NCBI GenBank assembly: GCA_050697155.1
Contig: JBOGZD010000044.1
Location: 1 to 21,802 of the forward strand
Reading direction: 5' to 3'
Source: JBOGZD01 sp050697155
GTDB lineage: Bacteria; Actinomycetota; Thermoleophilia; Solirubrobacterales; 70-9
DNA: 21,802 nt
Below the pieces are notes generated by a model, which did not search any database, was not told the DNA's origin, and saw only the letters and a program-made list of their open reading frames with translations. Within the stretch, counting starts at the first letter, position 1. Each line of letters starts with the position of its first letter. Positions 9,542 to 17,203 of the stretch are shown one piece after another. Made by a program: the position numbers and the translations under genes.

Positions 9542-10705
9542 GTGCGGACCGCCGTCGTCTCCGATCTTCACCTCGGCATCGGCAGCGCGGCCGACCTGCT
9601 GCGGCGCGACGAGATCCTCGAAGCGCTGATCGCTGCCCTCGACGGCACCGATCGCGTCGTCCTGCTCGGCGACGTCCTCGAGCTGCGTGACCGGCCCCTG
9701 ACCGAGGCGCTCGCCGCGGCCCGGCCTGTGCTGGGGCGGCTCGGGACGCAGCTCGGCGGCGCCGAGATCGTCGTCGTGCCGGGAAACCACGACCACCACC
9801 TGATCGAGGAGTGGTTGCTACGGCGTGCGGTGGAGGGCGAGACGGCGCTCGAGCTCGAGCACCGCGGCGTGCCCGAGACCGGCGCCCTGGCGACCCTCGC
9901 CGAGCAGGCGGCACCGGCGCCGCTGAGCTTCGCCTATCCCGGGATCTGGCTTCGCGACGACGTCTATGCCACCCACGGCCACTATCTCGACCGCCACCAG
10001 ACGATCCCCACGCTCGAGCGCCTCGGGGTGGGGCTGGTGGAGCGGCTGCTGGGGACGCCGCCCGGCGGGCCGGACCCGCTGGCGCCCCCGGAGGACGCCG
10101 AGGCCGCCGAGGTCGCCGAGTACGAGCGGGTGCAGGCGCCCGTCTACGCGTTCCTGTTCGCGCTCGCCCAGGCGACGGTCGGCGAGCGCAGCGGCGGCGC
10201 CGACCCGTCGGTTCGCGTCTGGCAGATGCTCAGCGGCAAGCCGACCTCGCGCACCGCGCGGGTGCGGGGCTGGCTACTCGGCTCGGTGGCGATCCCGGGC
10301 GCGGTCGGGGTTGCGAACCGGCTCGGGCTCGGGCCGGTTGGCTCCGACCTCTCGCCGAGGGCGATCACCAGCGCCGCGCTCGCCGCGATGTCGGAGGTGA
10401 TCGAGCGGCTGCGGATCGATGCCGACCACGTGATCTTCGGCCACACCCACCGCCGGGGGCCGAACGGCGACGAGCCGGGCTGGGAGGCGGGCGAGACGCG
10501 GCTCTGGAACACCGGCAGCTGGGTCCACAGCCCGGCGCTGCTCGGTCCGACCGCCGCCCGAAGCCCCTACTGGCCGGGCACCGTCGGGTTCGTCGACGAG
10601 GAAGGGCCGCCGCGACTGCTCCACCTGCTCGACGACCTCAGCCGCGAGCAGCTCGCCGGGACCGATTCGGCCGCGGGCATTGACTCGGGGCCGGGGCCGG
10701 GGTAG
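9542..10705 (+). CDS. calcineurin-like metallophosphoesterase
   Basis: The 387-residue protein has all the metal-binding blocks of the calcineurin-like phosphoesterase superfamily: SDLHLG (Asp8, His10), LLGDVLEL (Asp44), PGNHDHH (Asn82, His83), a histidine block ATHGHYLD (His145, His147) and the final FGHTHRRGP (His301, His303). The enzyme should bind two divalent metal ions and hydrolyse a phosphomonoester or phosphodiester. The N-terminal part resembles LpxH-type UDP-diacylglucosamine hydrolases, but actinobacteria normally lack lipid A, so I do not adopt that name. An insertion at about 160-285, rich in Ala/Glu/Gly, separates the two halves and may carry the substrate specificity or a hydrophobic surface (VYAFLFALAQ). 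GTG start with GGAAGGA about 7 bases upstream. It is closed by a strong hairpin at 10715-10756. Confidence 0.85.
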   Translation: MRTAVVSDLHLGIGSAADLLRRDEILEALIAALDGTDRVVLLGDVLELRDRPLTEALAAARPVLGRLGTQLGGAEIVVVPGNHDHHLIEEWLLRRAVEGETALELEHRGVPETGALATLAEQAAPAPLSFAYPGIWLRDDVYATHGHYLDRHQTIPTLERLGVGLVERLLGTPPGGPDPLAPPEDAEAAEVAEYERVQAPVYAFLFALAQATVGERSGGADPSVRVWQMLSGKPTSRTARVRGWLLGSVAIPGAVGVANRLGLGPVGSDLSPRAITSAALAAMSEVIERLRIDADHVIFGHTHRRGPNGDEPGWEAGETRLWNTGSWVHSPALLGPTAARSPYWPGTVGFVDEEGPPRLLHLLDDLSREQLAGTDSAAGIDSGPGPG

Positions 10706-10714
10706 AGTCGCCCT

Positions 10715-10756
10715 AACCGCGCCCGGTGCCAAACCCCTGGGGGGTCGGGCGCGGTT
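10715..10756 (+). terminator. two-tier hairpin after the metallophosphoesterase gene
   Basis: AACCGCGCCCG (10715-10725) pairs perfectly with CGGGCGCGGTT (10746-10756). Inside, ACCCC (10733-10737) pairs with GGGGT (10741-10745) around a 3-base loop, leaving a 7-base bulge on the left side. It starts 10 bases after the stop codon. There is no U tract, as often in GC-rich actinobacteria. A long alternative start of merR (10726) falls inside this hairpin and is unlikely. Confidence 0.7.
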
Positions 10757-10762
10757 CACTGC

Positions 10763-10798
10763 GTGGCAATGTCACATGCGCTGATGGACCATCGCCAC
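10763..10798. promoter_or_regulatory. palindromic operator candidate upstream of merR
   Basis: This is a 36-base imperfect palindrome with outer arms GTGGC and GCCAC, then ATG/CAT and inner CAT/ATG blocks; 12 of 18 positions are symmetric. The inner part ACATGCGCTGATG resembles the stronger palindrome upstream of the acyl-CoA dehydrogenase gene (ACATCGACTGATG), differing at 2 of 13 bases. A TAGAAT box (10802-10807) follows directly, so a bound protein would sit on the promoter. Autoregulation by the MerR protein is the natural inference. Confidence 0.5.
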
Positions 10799-10815
10799 GC
10801 GTAGAATCGATCGCC

Positions 10816-11556
10816 GTGGCGACCGCCGCCGAAGAGCTGACGATCGACGAGCTCGCGCGGAGCACCGGGATGACGGTGCGGAACATCCGCGCCCACCAGT
10901 CGCGCGGGCTGCTGCCGCCCCCGGAGGTTCGCGGGCGCACCGGCTTCTACGGCGCCGAGCACATCGCCCGGATCGAGCTGATCCGCGAGCTGCAGGGCGA
11001 CGGGTTCAAGCTCGAGGCCATCGGACGGCTGCTCGAGAGCGCCGGCGGGTCGAGCGAGGAGGTGCTGCGGTTCACCCGCGCGGTCAAGGCGCCATTCGAG
11101 GACGAGCAGCCGCAGATCGTCGAGGCGGGCGAGCTCGCCGCGCGCTGGGGCGCCGCCGAGCCCGATCCGGAGCTGACCAAGCGGGCGGTGAAGCTCGGGA
11201 TCATGCGGCCACTCGGCGACGGTCGCTTCGAGGAGCTGAGCCCGCGGCTGGCGCGGACGGCGACCGAGCTCGCCGCGCTCGGGATCGACACCAAGACCGC
11301 ACTCGACGTCGCCGAAGAGATCCGCAAGCACTCGGACGCGGTCGCAAAGACGTTCGTCGAGCTGGTGATCAAGCGCGTCTGGAAGCCGTTCGAGGAGCAG
11401 GGCCGGCCCGACACCCGCCTGCCGGAGGTGCGCGAGGCGATCGAGCGGCTGCGCCCGCTCGCCTCCGACTCATTGCTGGCGATCTTCCAGCTCGCGATGA
11501 CCGACGCGGTCGAGCGCGCCTTCGGCCGCGAGCTCGAGCGGCTCCAGAAGCGCTAG
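10816..11556 (+). CDS. MerR-family transcriptional regulator
   Basis: I place the start at GTG 10816, giving 246 residues (ATAAEELTIDELARSTGM). The frame extends 30 codons further up, but only through a palindrome and a terminator hairpin. The N-terminus is a MerR winged helix-turn-helix (about 8-75): LTIDELARSTGMTVRNIRAH, then GLLPPPEVRGRTGFYG and HIARIELIRELQGDGFKLEAIGRLL. The C-terminal 165 residues are helical, lack obvious metal-binding cysteines and probably form the ligand-binding and dimer region. The TAGAAT box ends 8 bases before the GTG, so the transcript may be leaderless. The target is probably the neighbouring lipid-type genes, because a related palindrome lies between the hydrolase at 11567-12505 and the acyl-CoA dehydrogenase. 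The ligand may be an acyl-CoA or steroid intermediate, which is inference. Confidence 0.85.
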   Translation: MATAAEELTIDELARSTGMTVRNIRAHQSRGLLPPPEVRGRTGFYGAEHIARIELIRELQGDGFKLEAIGRLLESAGGSSEEVLRFTRAVKAPFEDEQPQIVEAGELAARWGAAEPDPELTKRAVKLGIMRPLGDGRFEELSPRLARTATELAALGIDTKTALDVAEEIRKHSDAVAKTFVELVIKRVWKPFEEQGRPDTRLPEVREAIERLRPLASDSLLAIFQLAMTDAVERAFGRELERLQKR

Positions 11557-11566
11557 GCCGGGTGCA

Positions 11567-12505
11567 CTAGACCGCGCCGGCCAGCAGGCGCTCGCGCATC
11601 GTCTTGGTGTCGAGCTCGGCCGCCTCGGTGCCGGCGACGAACTCCGCCAGCAGCCGCGCGAACTCGGACGGCCGCTCGAGCTGGGGGAAGTGCCCGACGC
11701 CGGGAAGGAGCTCCAGCCGGCTCCCCGGCATCGCCGCGTGCGCGGCGTGGCCGTGGCGCACCGGGATCACCGGGTCGGCGTCGCCCCAGACGATCAGCGC
11801 CGGCAGCGACTCGGCGAGGTAGAGGCGGTCCTGCGCGCTGACCCGCTGGCCGCCGGGGTCGAGGACGGCCCGCATCGTGGCGATGAACGCCCCCCGCGCC
11901 TCCGCGTCGCCGAGCGACGCAAAGCCGCGGGCGATCTCGGCCAGGTCGGTCGCGACCTGGAGCCGAAGCCGCCCCAGCAGCCGGCCCACGGCCTCGCCGG
12001 CGCCGAGCACCCGCGAGTGGGCGAGCAGCGGCAGTACCAGCTCCGAGCCGGGGAGGGTGGCGGCGCGCAGCATCGCGTGCACGTCGCGGCCCAGGCCCCC
12101 GCTGGAGACCAGCACGAGCCGCTCGGCACGCTCGGGAAACTGATAGGCGAACTGCATCGCGATCCCGCCGCCGAGCGAGTGGCCGACGACCGTGCCGCGG
12201 TCATGGCCGAGCGCAACGACGAGGTCGCGCACCCCGCTCGCGTAGGCGCCGAGGGAGTAGTCGCCGCGGGGCTTGGCCGACTGGCCGTGGCCGAGTAGGT
12301 CCGGTGCGAGCACGGTGTGCGAGCCGGCCAGCGCCTCGATCGTCGCCTGCCACTGGTCGCCGCGCCCGGTGATTCCGTGGATCAGGATCACCAGCGGACC
12401 CTCGCCGCCATAGCGAAAGCAGACCCGGTGCCCATGCAGCGTCGCCTCGTAGACGGCAGGCGGGGTGCCGGGCGCGACCTCCTCGATCTGGTTGAGCAGC
12501 TGCAT
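11567..12505 (-). CDS. alpha/beta hydrolase
   Basis: The 312-residue protein has a standard alpha/beta hydrolase core: LIHGITGRGDQW (oxyanion region, His43), LAPDLLGHGQS, the nucleophile elbow VVGHSLGGG with Ser110, the acid motif WGDADPVIP (Asp245) and the base GVGHFPQLERP (His273). This is a complete triad, similar to C-C bond hydrolases and esterases of aromatic and steroid degradation. The precise reaction cannot be assigned. ATG start at 12505 with GGGGAGGGAG directly upstream. The gene is divergent from the acyl-CoA dehydrogenase and shares a 49-base promoter region with it containing a strong palindrome, so the two are probably co-regulated. Its 3' end meets the merR 3' end 10 bases away. 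Confidence 0.86.
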   Translation of the reverse strand: MQLLNQIEEVAPGTPPAVYEATLHGHRVCFRYGGEGPLVILIHGITGRGDQWQATIEALAGSHTVLAPDLLGHGQSAKPRGDYSLGAYASGVRDLVVALGHDRGTVVGHSLGGGIAMQFAYQFPERAERLVLVSSGGLGRDVHAMLRAATLPGSELVLPLLAHSRVLGAGEAVGRLLGRLRLQVATDLAEIARGFASLGDAEARGAFIATMRAVLDPGGQRVSAQDRLYLAESLPALIVWGDADPVIPVRHGHAAHAAMPGSRLELLPGVGHFPQLERPSEFARLLAEFVAGTEAAELDTKTMRERLLAGAV

Positions 12506-12532
12506 CTCCCTCCCCTACCCTGCCCCTGTCGA

Positions 12533-12556
12533 ATGTTACATCGACTGATGTAATAT
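12533..12556. promoter_or_regulatory. palindromic operator in the hydrolase/acyl-CoA dehydrogenase divergent promoter
   Basis: TTACAT (12536-12541) and ATGTAA (12548-12553) are perfect inverted repeats separated by 6 bases, and the symmetry extends to AT at both outer ends with one mismatch. The block is strikingly AT-rich for this genome. TAATAT (12551-12556) would serve as a -10 box for the dehydrogenase, so a bound protein would block it. It matches the inner part of the merR upstream palindrome. Confidence 0.65.
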
Positions 12557-13841
12557 GGCGCCCGCGATGACCGCGACTTCCGCCGAGGAGCTGGTCGAGC
12601 AGGCGACCGCGGGCGCGACCGGGCAGGTCCCGAAGTTCTCGCTCGAGCTCACCCAGGACCAGAAGGACGTCCGCGACTGGGTCCACGGCTTCGCCGCCGA
12701 CGTCGTCCGCCCGGCGGCGGCCGAGTGGGACGAGCGCGAGGAGACCCCGTGGCCGGTGATCCAGGAGGCGGCGAAGATCGGCCTCTACGGCTACGAGGGA
12801 CTGGCCCAGTTCTGGTTCGACCAGTCCGGGCTGCTGCTGCCGCTCGTCAACGAGGAGCTCTTCTGGGGCGACGCCGGGATCGGGCTCTCGATCATGGGCA
12901 CCTCGCTTGCCGTCGCCGCGATCTTCGGCCAGGGGACGCCCGAGCAGATGGCCGAGTGGATGCCGCAATGCTTCGGCACCCCCGAGGAGCCCAAGGTGGC
13001 CGCGTTCTGCTCGTCTGAGCCCGACGCGGGCTCGGACGTCTCGGCGATCCGCACTAACGCCAAGTACGACCAGGCCACGGATGAGTGGGTGCTCAACGGC
13101 CAGAAGGCCTGGGCGACCAACGGCGGGATCGCGAACGTCCACATCGTCATCGCCTCGGTCGACCGCGAGCTCGGCTCCCGTGGCCACGCCGCCTTCATCA
13201 TCCCGCCGGACACCGAGGGCTGCGAGCAGGGGGCGAAGGTGAAGAAGCACGGCCTGCGCGCCTCGCACACCGCCGACGTCCACCTCGACGATTGCCGCGT
13301 CCCCGGCTCTTGCCTGCTGGGCGGCAAGGACAAGCTCGACGAGCGGCTGGCGCGGGTGCGCGAGGGCAAGTCGGGCAAGTCGCAGGCCGCGATGCAGACC
13401 TTCGAAGCGAGCCGCCCCACGGTCGGGGCGCAGGCGCTCGGGATCGCCCGCGCCGCGTACGAGTACGCGCTCGATTACGCTAAGGAGCGCCGGCAGTTCG
13501 GCCGGGCGATCATCGAGAACCAGGCGATCGCGTTCACGCTCGCGAACATGAAGACCGAGGTCGACGCCGCGCGCCTGCTGGTCTGGCGCGCCGCCTGGAT
13601 GGGGCGCAACGACATCGAGTTCACCAACGCCGAGGGCTCGATGTCGAAGCTGAAGGCGGGCGAGGTCGCGGTCTGGGTCACCGAGCGGGCGATCCAGATC
13701 CTCGGCGGCAACGGCTACACCCGCGAGTACCCGGTCGAGCGGATGCACCGCGACGCGAAGATCTACGACATCTTCGAGGGCACCGCCGAGATCCAGCGGC
13801 TGGTGATCTCGCGCGCGATCTCTGGCGTCCAGATCAAGTAA
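12555..13841 (+). CDS. acyl-CoA dehydrogenase
   Basis: The protein is 428 residues from ATG 12555. It is an FAD-dependent acyl-CoA dehydrogenase, catalysing alpha,beta-desaturation of an acyl-CoA and passing electrons to electron-transfer flavoprotein. It has the N-terminal helical domain, the flavin/substrate segment at about 151-166 (FCSSEPDAGSDVSAIR), the beta-domain WVLNGQKAWATNGG (178-191) and the C-terminal helical domain ending with LGGNGYTREYPVERMHRD and KIYDIFEGTAEIQR. Glu408 in IFEGT is the usual catalytic base position. There is no Shine-Dalgarno sequence. A TAATAT box overlapping the annotated ATG suggests that transcription starts near ATG 12567, which would then be the real, leaderless start (MTATSAEE). 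It is followed after 20 bases by an SCP2-domain gene. The substrate may be a fatty acyl or steroid side-chain CoA. Confidence 0.92.
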   Translation: MAPAMTATSAEELVEQATAGATGQVPKFSLELTQDQKDVRDWVHGFAADVVRPAAAEWDEREETPWPVIQEAAKIGLYGYEGLAQFWFDQSGLLLPLVNEELFWGDAGIGLSIMGTSLAVAAIFGQGTPEQMAEWMPQCFGTPEEPKVAAFCSSEPDAGSDVSAIRTNAKYDQATDEWVLNGQKAWATNGGIANVHIVIASVDRELGSRGHAAFIIPPDTEGCEQGAKVKKHGLRASHTADVHLDDCRVPGSCLLGGKDKLDERLARVREGKSGKSQAAMQTFEASRPTVGAQALGIARAAYEYALDYAKERRQFGRAIIENQAIAFTLANMKTEVDAARLLVWRAAWMGRNDIEFTNAEGSMSKLKAGEVAVWVTERAIQILGGNGYTREYPVERMHRDAKIYDIFEGTAEIQRLVISRAISGVQIK

Positions 13842-13861
13842 AGGCCAAGCAGGAGGAAGCG

Positions 13862-14359
13862 ATGAGTACCGAGGAGCAGGCGGCCAGCAACGCAGACGGG
13901 GGCGGTCAGGCGATCGACACGAGCCAGATCGACGCCAACGAGCTGGCGAAGAACATGGCCGAGACGAGCGACGAGCAGCTCATCCAGCTGATGGAGAGCC
14001 CGATGCGCGGCCAGATCCTGACCGAGATCTTCAACCGCATGGAGCAGCACTTCCGCGCCGACGCGGCCGGCGACACCGAGGCGGTGATCCACTGGCGGAT
14101 CACCGGCGGCCCCGAGGGCGGCACCGACGAGTACGAGACGGTGATCAAGGATGGCGCCTGCGACGTCCACGAGGGCCTTCAGTCCGACGGCGCCCGCGTG
14201 ACGTTCACCATCGGCGGCGCCGACTTCCTGCGCCTGGTGACCGGCAACGCCGCCGGGCCGATGCTGTTCATGAGCGGCAAGCTGAAGATCGAGGGCGACA
14301 TGATGTTCGCCGCCCGCGCGGCGAGCCTGTTCACGATCCCCAGCGCCGCCGCCGAGTAA
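13862..14359 (+). CDS. SCP2 sterol-binding domain protein
   Basis: The 165-residue protein starts at ATG with AGGAGGA about 5 bases upstream, 20 bases after the acyl-CoA dehydrogenase stop, so the two form an operon. The first 35 residues are polar and probably disordered (EEQAASNADGGGQAID). From about 60 on it matches the SCP2 fold: a helix (GQILTEIFNRMEQHF), strands (AVIHWRITGGP, DEYETVIKDGACDV, ARVTFTIGGADFLRLVTG) and the C-terminal pocket region (GPMLFMSGKLKIEGDMMFAARAASLF), including the typical GKLKIEGD turn. SCP2 domains bind lipids, fatty acyl-CoA or sterols in a hydrophobic tunnel. Here it could carry the substrate or product for the upstream dehydrogenase. No signal peptide. Confidence 0.88.
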   Translation: MSTEEQAASNADGGGQAIDTSQIDANELAKNMAETSDEQLIQLMESPMRGQILTEIFNRMEQHFRADAAGDTEAVIHWRITGGPEGGTDEYETVIKDGACDVHEGLQSDGARVTFTIGGADFLRLVTGNAAGPMLFMSGKLKIEGDMMFAARAASLFTIPSAAAE

Positions 14360-14411
14360 GGCCCGCGAGCTAGCCCGCGTCCTCCCGTTGCCGTGCCCGT
14401 TGACCCGTGGG

Positions 14412-15341
14412 TCAGGCGCGAAGCGGGCGGCGGTCGCGATCAACGGCCCCGAGGGACCAGCGGCGCTCGTGTTCCGGCGGCGCGGCGACGGTCTCGAGCT
14501 CGCCCAGCAGCCGGTCGAGCGGGGGCCGATCCTCGGGCGCCGGCTCGAGGCAGCCGTCGATCAGCTCGGCGATCGCGGGCGGAGCGGGCGCGACGTTGGC
14601 GACCCGCGGCGCGCGACGCTCGAGCTGCGGGTAGTCGCCGTCGTAGCTGGCCCAGGTCATCGACCCGTCGGCATCCGTGGAGGGCAGATCGTCCGACTCG
14701 TGCCCGGGATCGTCGAAGGCCGGCTGGCCGGTGGCCGCCTCGAAGAGGACGACTCCGATGCCCCAGACATCGGCGGCCGGGCCAAGCTCGCCGCCGGAGG
14801 CCTGCTCGGGCGCCAGGTAGCACCAGGTGCCGATCCCGGCAGGCGCCGGGCCCGGCGGCCGGGCGAGGCTGAGATCAATTAGCTTCGCGCGGCCGCCGTC
14901 GGCGACGACGTTGGACGGCTTCAGGTCGAGGTGAAGGAAGCCGTTGCGATGCAGGTAGCCGACCGCCGAGCCGAGATGGAGGCCGAGGTGGCCGAGCTCG
15001 ACCGGCGCCAGGGGGCGCTGCTCCTCCTCGATCATGTGGGCGAGCGTCTGGCCTCCGAGGGTCTCGAGCACGATCATCGGCGCCGGGTCGAGCAGGGTCT
15101 CGTAGGCGCGAACCAGGTGCGGGTGGCCGAGCCGCTCGAGCAACCGGCCCTCGCGGACCAGCAATTCGCGGGCGGTCGCTTCGTGCGCGCGCTCGGGACG
15201 CAGCGCCTTGATCACGCAGCGGCAGCCGCGCTCGGCGCTCCAGGCGTCGTAGACGTCGAGCCGCCGGCCGCGGCTCAGGTGCTCGATCACCTCGTAGCCG
15301 GGCGCCGGCTCGGCCCCGCGAGCGAGTGGCTCGCTGCTCAC
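14412..15341 (-). CDS. eukaryotic-type Ser/Thr protein kinase 1, atypical DLS motif
   Basis: The open frame reaches 15413, but GTG at 15341 overlaps the upstream ABC transporter stop as GTGA, so I take 309 residues starting MSSEPLARG. It is a soluble kinase domain with no membrane segment and no PASTA repeats. Visible motifs are the beta-3 lysine in CVIKALRPE (Lys45), a helix-C glutamate (about Glu64), the catalytic loop FLHLDLKPSN (Asp139, Lys141, Asn144), DLS at 156-158 where kinases have DFG, the activation segment GTWCYLAPEQ and DVWGIG. The glycine-rich loop is degenerate (LSRGRRLDVY). Essential Lys, Asp and Asn are all kept, so activity is likely. It is a clear paralogue of kinase 2 at 18574-19542. 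Coupling to an exporter gene and a small Arg/Ser-rich peptide suggests that either could be its substrate, which is inference. Confidence 0.87.
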   Translation of the reverse strand: MSSEPLARGAEPAPGYEVIEHLSRGRRLDVYDAWSAERGCRCVIKALRPERAHEATARELLVREGRLLERLGHPHLVRAYETLLDPAPMIVLETLGGQTLAHMIEEEQRPLAPVELGHLGLHLGSAVGYLHRNGFLHLDLKPSNVVADGGRAKLIDLSLARPPGPAPAGIGTWCYLAPEQASGGELGPAADVWGIGVVLFEAATGQPAFDDPGHESDDLPSTDADGSMTWASYDGDYPQLERRAPRVANVAPAPPAIAELIDGCLEPAPEDRPPLDRLLGELETVAAPPEHERRWSLGAVDRDRRPLRA

Positions 15342-17203
15342 CGGCCGGCCCCGCTTGCCGCGAAACCGAGCTGTGCAGCCTGGAGTGGCTCGCCGGCCTC
15401 GTGAAGCGCCCACAACCGGGCGTAGAGGCCGTCGCCGGCGACGAGCTCGTGGTGGCGGCCGCTCTCGACCAGCCGGCCGCCGTCGAGGACGGCGATCAAG
15501 TCAGCGTCGCGGGTGGTCAGCAGGTCGTGGGAGATGACGACCGTCGTCCGGTCGAGCATGAGCGTCCGCAGCGGACCCATCAGCGCCGACTTCGACTCGG
15601 CGTCCAGCCCGGTCGACGGCTCGTCCAGGATCAGCACCGGCGCGTCGGCGATCAGCGCCCGGGCGATCGCGACCCGCTGACGCTGTCCGCCGGAGAGCCG
15701 CCGCCCGCGCTCGCCGAGGTCCGTGTCGAGCCCGTCGGGGAGCTCGAGGATGAACTCCCAGGCGCCGGCGAGCCGGGCAGCCGCTTCGATCTCGGCCTCG
15801 TTCGCCCCGCTGCGTCCGATGGCGATGTTGTGTCGGACGCTGCCGTGCAGCACCAGCGACTCCTGGAGCAGGATCGAGACGTTGTCGCGCAGCGAGCTCA
15901 GGGTCACGTCGCGCAGGTCGGCGCCGTCGAGGCGGATGGCGCCCGAGTCCGGGTCATAGAAGCGCAGCAGCAGCCTCGCGAGGGTCGACTTCCCGGCACC
16001 GCTCGGCCCGACGAGCGCGAGGGTCTCGCCCGGGGCAACCCGCAGGGTGATGTCTCGCATGGCCGGCGCGTCCGAGCCCGGGTAGCCGAAGTCGACGGCG
16101 TCGAGCTCGAGCGCGCCGCGAACCCGGCCCAGCGCCCGGGCGCCGGCGCGATCGGTGACCCGTGGCCGCTCGTCGAGGAGCTCGATCACGCGCTCCGCGC
16201 CGGCCAGCGCGCGGAAGACGTGGTTGGCGAGCGAGCCCAGCTCACGCACCGGGCCGAGGAGCTGGCTCAGGTAGGCGACGAAGATCAGCATGCCGCCGAT
16301 CGTCAGCTCGCCGTTGGCGACCGCCACGGTGCCGAGCACCAGGACGACCATCACCCCGAGGATCTCGATCAGGTCGACGATCGGCGTGAACAGCCCGCGG
16401 ATCCGAACCGAGGCGAGCTCGGCGCGGACGACGCCCTCGTTCTCGCGCCGGAAGCGCTCGAGCTCGGAATCCTGGCGGTTGAGCGCCTGGACGAGGGCCG
16501 CGTTGGCAATGCCCTCCTCGGCAAGCGCCGAAAGCGATCCCGAGCGGCGCCGCTTCTCTCGCGAGGCCTGCTTGATCAGGCGCGAGAAGCTGCGCCCGAC
16601 GAGGTAGAAGAGCGGCACGACGACGAGCGCGACCAGAGCCAGCTTCCAGTTGAGGATGAACAGCGCGCCGCCGAAGAAGAGGATCCGCAGGATCGCCGAG
16701 AGCCCGTCGGCGACGCCGGAGAGGACGAAGCTCTCGATCGCCTGTACGTCGCCGGTCACCCGCGCGATCAGGTCGCCGAGCCGGCTGCGGTCGAGGACGT
16801 CGAGCGAGAGACGGTGCAGGTGGGAGAGGACCCGCACCCGCAGGTTGAGCAGAAAGCGCTCGGCGAGCCAGGTCGACAGGTAGTCGTCGCCGAACGAGAT
16901 CAGGCCGGCGAGGATCGTCAGGCCGAGGTAGCCGGCGACGATCCAGACGATCGGGCCGAGGTCACCGGGGACCAGGACCTCGTCGACGACGAGCTTGAAC
17001 AGCCAGATCTCGGCCGTCGCGATCAGCGTCCCGAGCGCAATCAGCCCGACCAATACGGGGATCCAGCGACGGTAGGGGCGCGCGTCGGGCCAGAAGCGCC
17101 CGAAGACGTCGCGCAGCGCCACCTCGGGCGCTGCGGCGACGATCTCCGGACCATCGGGGCGCGGGACCAGCAGGTCCCGAAGCCGTGTGCGAAGCCGCGT
17201 CAA
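15338..17203 (-). CDS. ABC exporter, fused membrane and ATPase domains
   Basis: This 621-residue half-transporter has an N-terminal six-helix exporter domain (hydrophobic segments near 48-68, 85-104, 165-205 and 275-312) and a C-terminal ATPase. The ATPase shows Walker A GPSGAGKST (399-407), Q-loop Gln447, signature LSGGQRQR (503-510), Walker B VLILDEPS with Glu528 and H-loop His559. It is intact and should work as a homodimer or with another half-transporter. Substrates of this family range from lipids and drugs to peptides. No N-terminal peptidase domain is present. The start is TTG at 17203, directly after the TAA of the small Arg-rich gene, with a GGAG about 10 bases upstream. GTG at codon 28 is a weaker alternative. 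Kinase 1 overlaps its stop by 4 bases, so all three genes appear to be one translationally coupled unit. Confidence 0.9.
   Translation of the reverse strand: MTRLRTRLRDLLVPRPDGPEIVAAAPEVALRDVFGRFWPDARPYRRWIPVLVGLIALGTLIATAEIWLFKLVVDEVLVPGDLGPIVWIVAGYLGLTILAGLISFGDDYLSTWLAERFLLNLRVRVLSHLHRLSLDVLDRSRLGDLIARVTGDVQAIESFVLSGVADGLSAILRILFFGGALFILNWKLALVALVVVPLFYLVGRSFSRLIKQASREKRRRSGSLSALAEEGIANAALVQALNRQDSELERFRRENEGVVRAELASVRIRGLFTPIVDLIEILGVMVVLVLGTVAVANGELTIGGMLIFVAYLSQLLGPVRELGSLANHVFRALAGAERVIELLDERPRVTDRAGARALGRVRGALELDAVDFGYPGSDAPAMRDITLRVAPGETLALVGPSGAGKSTLARLLLRFYDPDSGAIRLDGADLRDVTLSSLRDNVSILLQESLVLHGSVRHNIAIGRSGANEAEIEAAARLAGAWEFILELPDGLDTDLGERGRRLSGGQRQRVAIARALIADAPVLILDEPSTGLDAESKSALMGPLRTLMLDRTTVVISHDLLTTRDADLIAVLDGGRLVESGRHHELVAGDGLYARLWALHEAGEPLQAAQLGFAASGAGR

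Noticed and set aside
9542..10705. LpxH-type lipid A enzyme assignment for the metallophosphoesterase
   Set aside because: The active-site blocks are common to the whole superfamily, the protein is much longer than LpxH, and lipid A synthesis is not expected in this kind of organism.
10726..10815. 30-codon upstream extension of MerR
   Set aside because: It runs through a terminator hairpin and the operator palindrome, and has no family similarity.
14401..14414. Palindrome TGACCC-GT-GGGTCA at the 3' end of kinase 1
   Set aside because: It overlaps the stop codon and its 2-base centre cannot form a hairpin loop; it is probably chance in GC-rich coding sequence.
15342..15413. 24-codon upstream extension of kinase 1
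   Set aside because: It lies inside the exporter coding region, and the GTG at 15341 gives the usual 4-base overlap.
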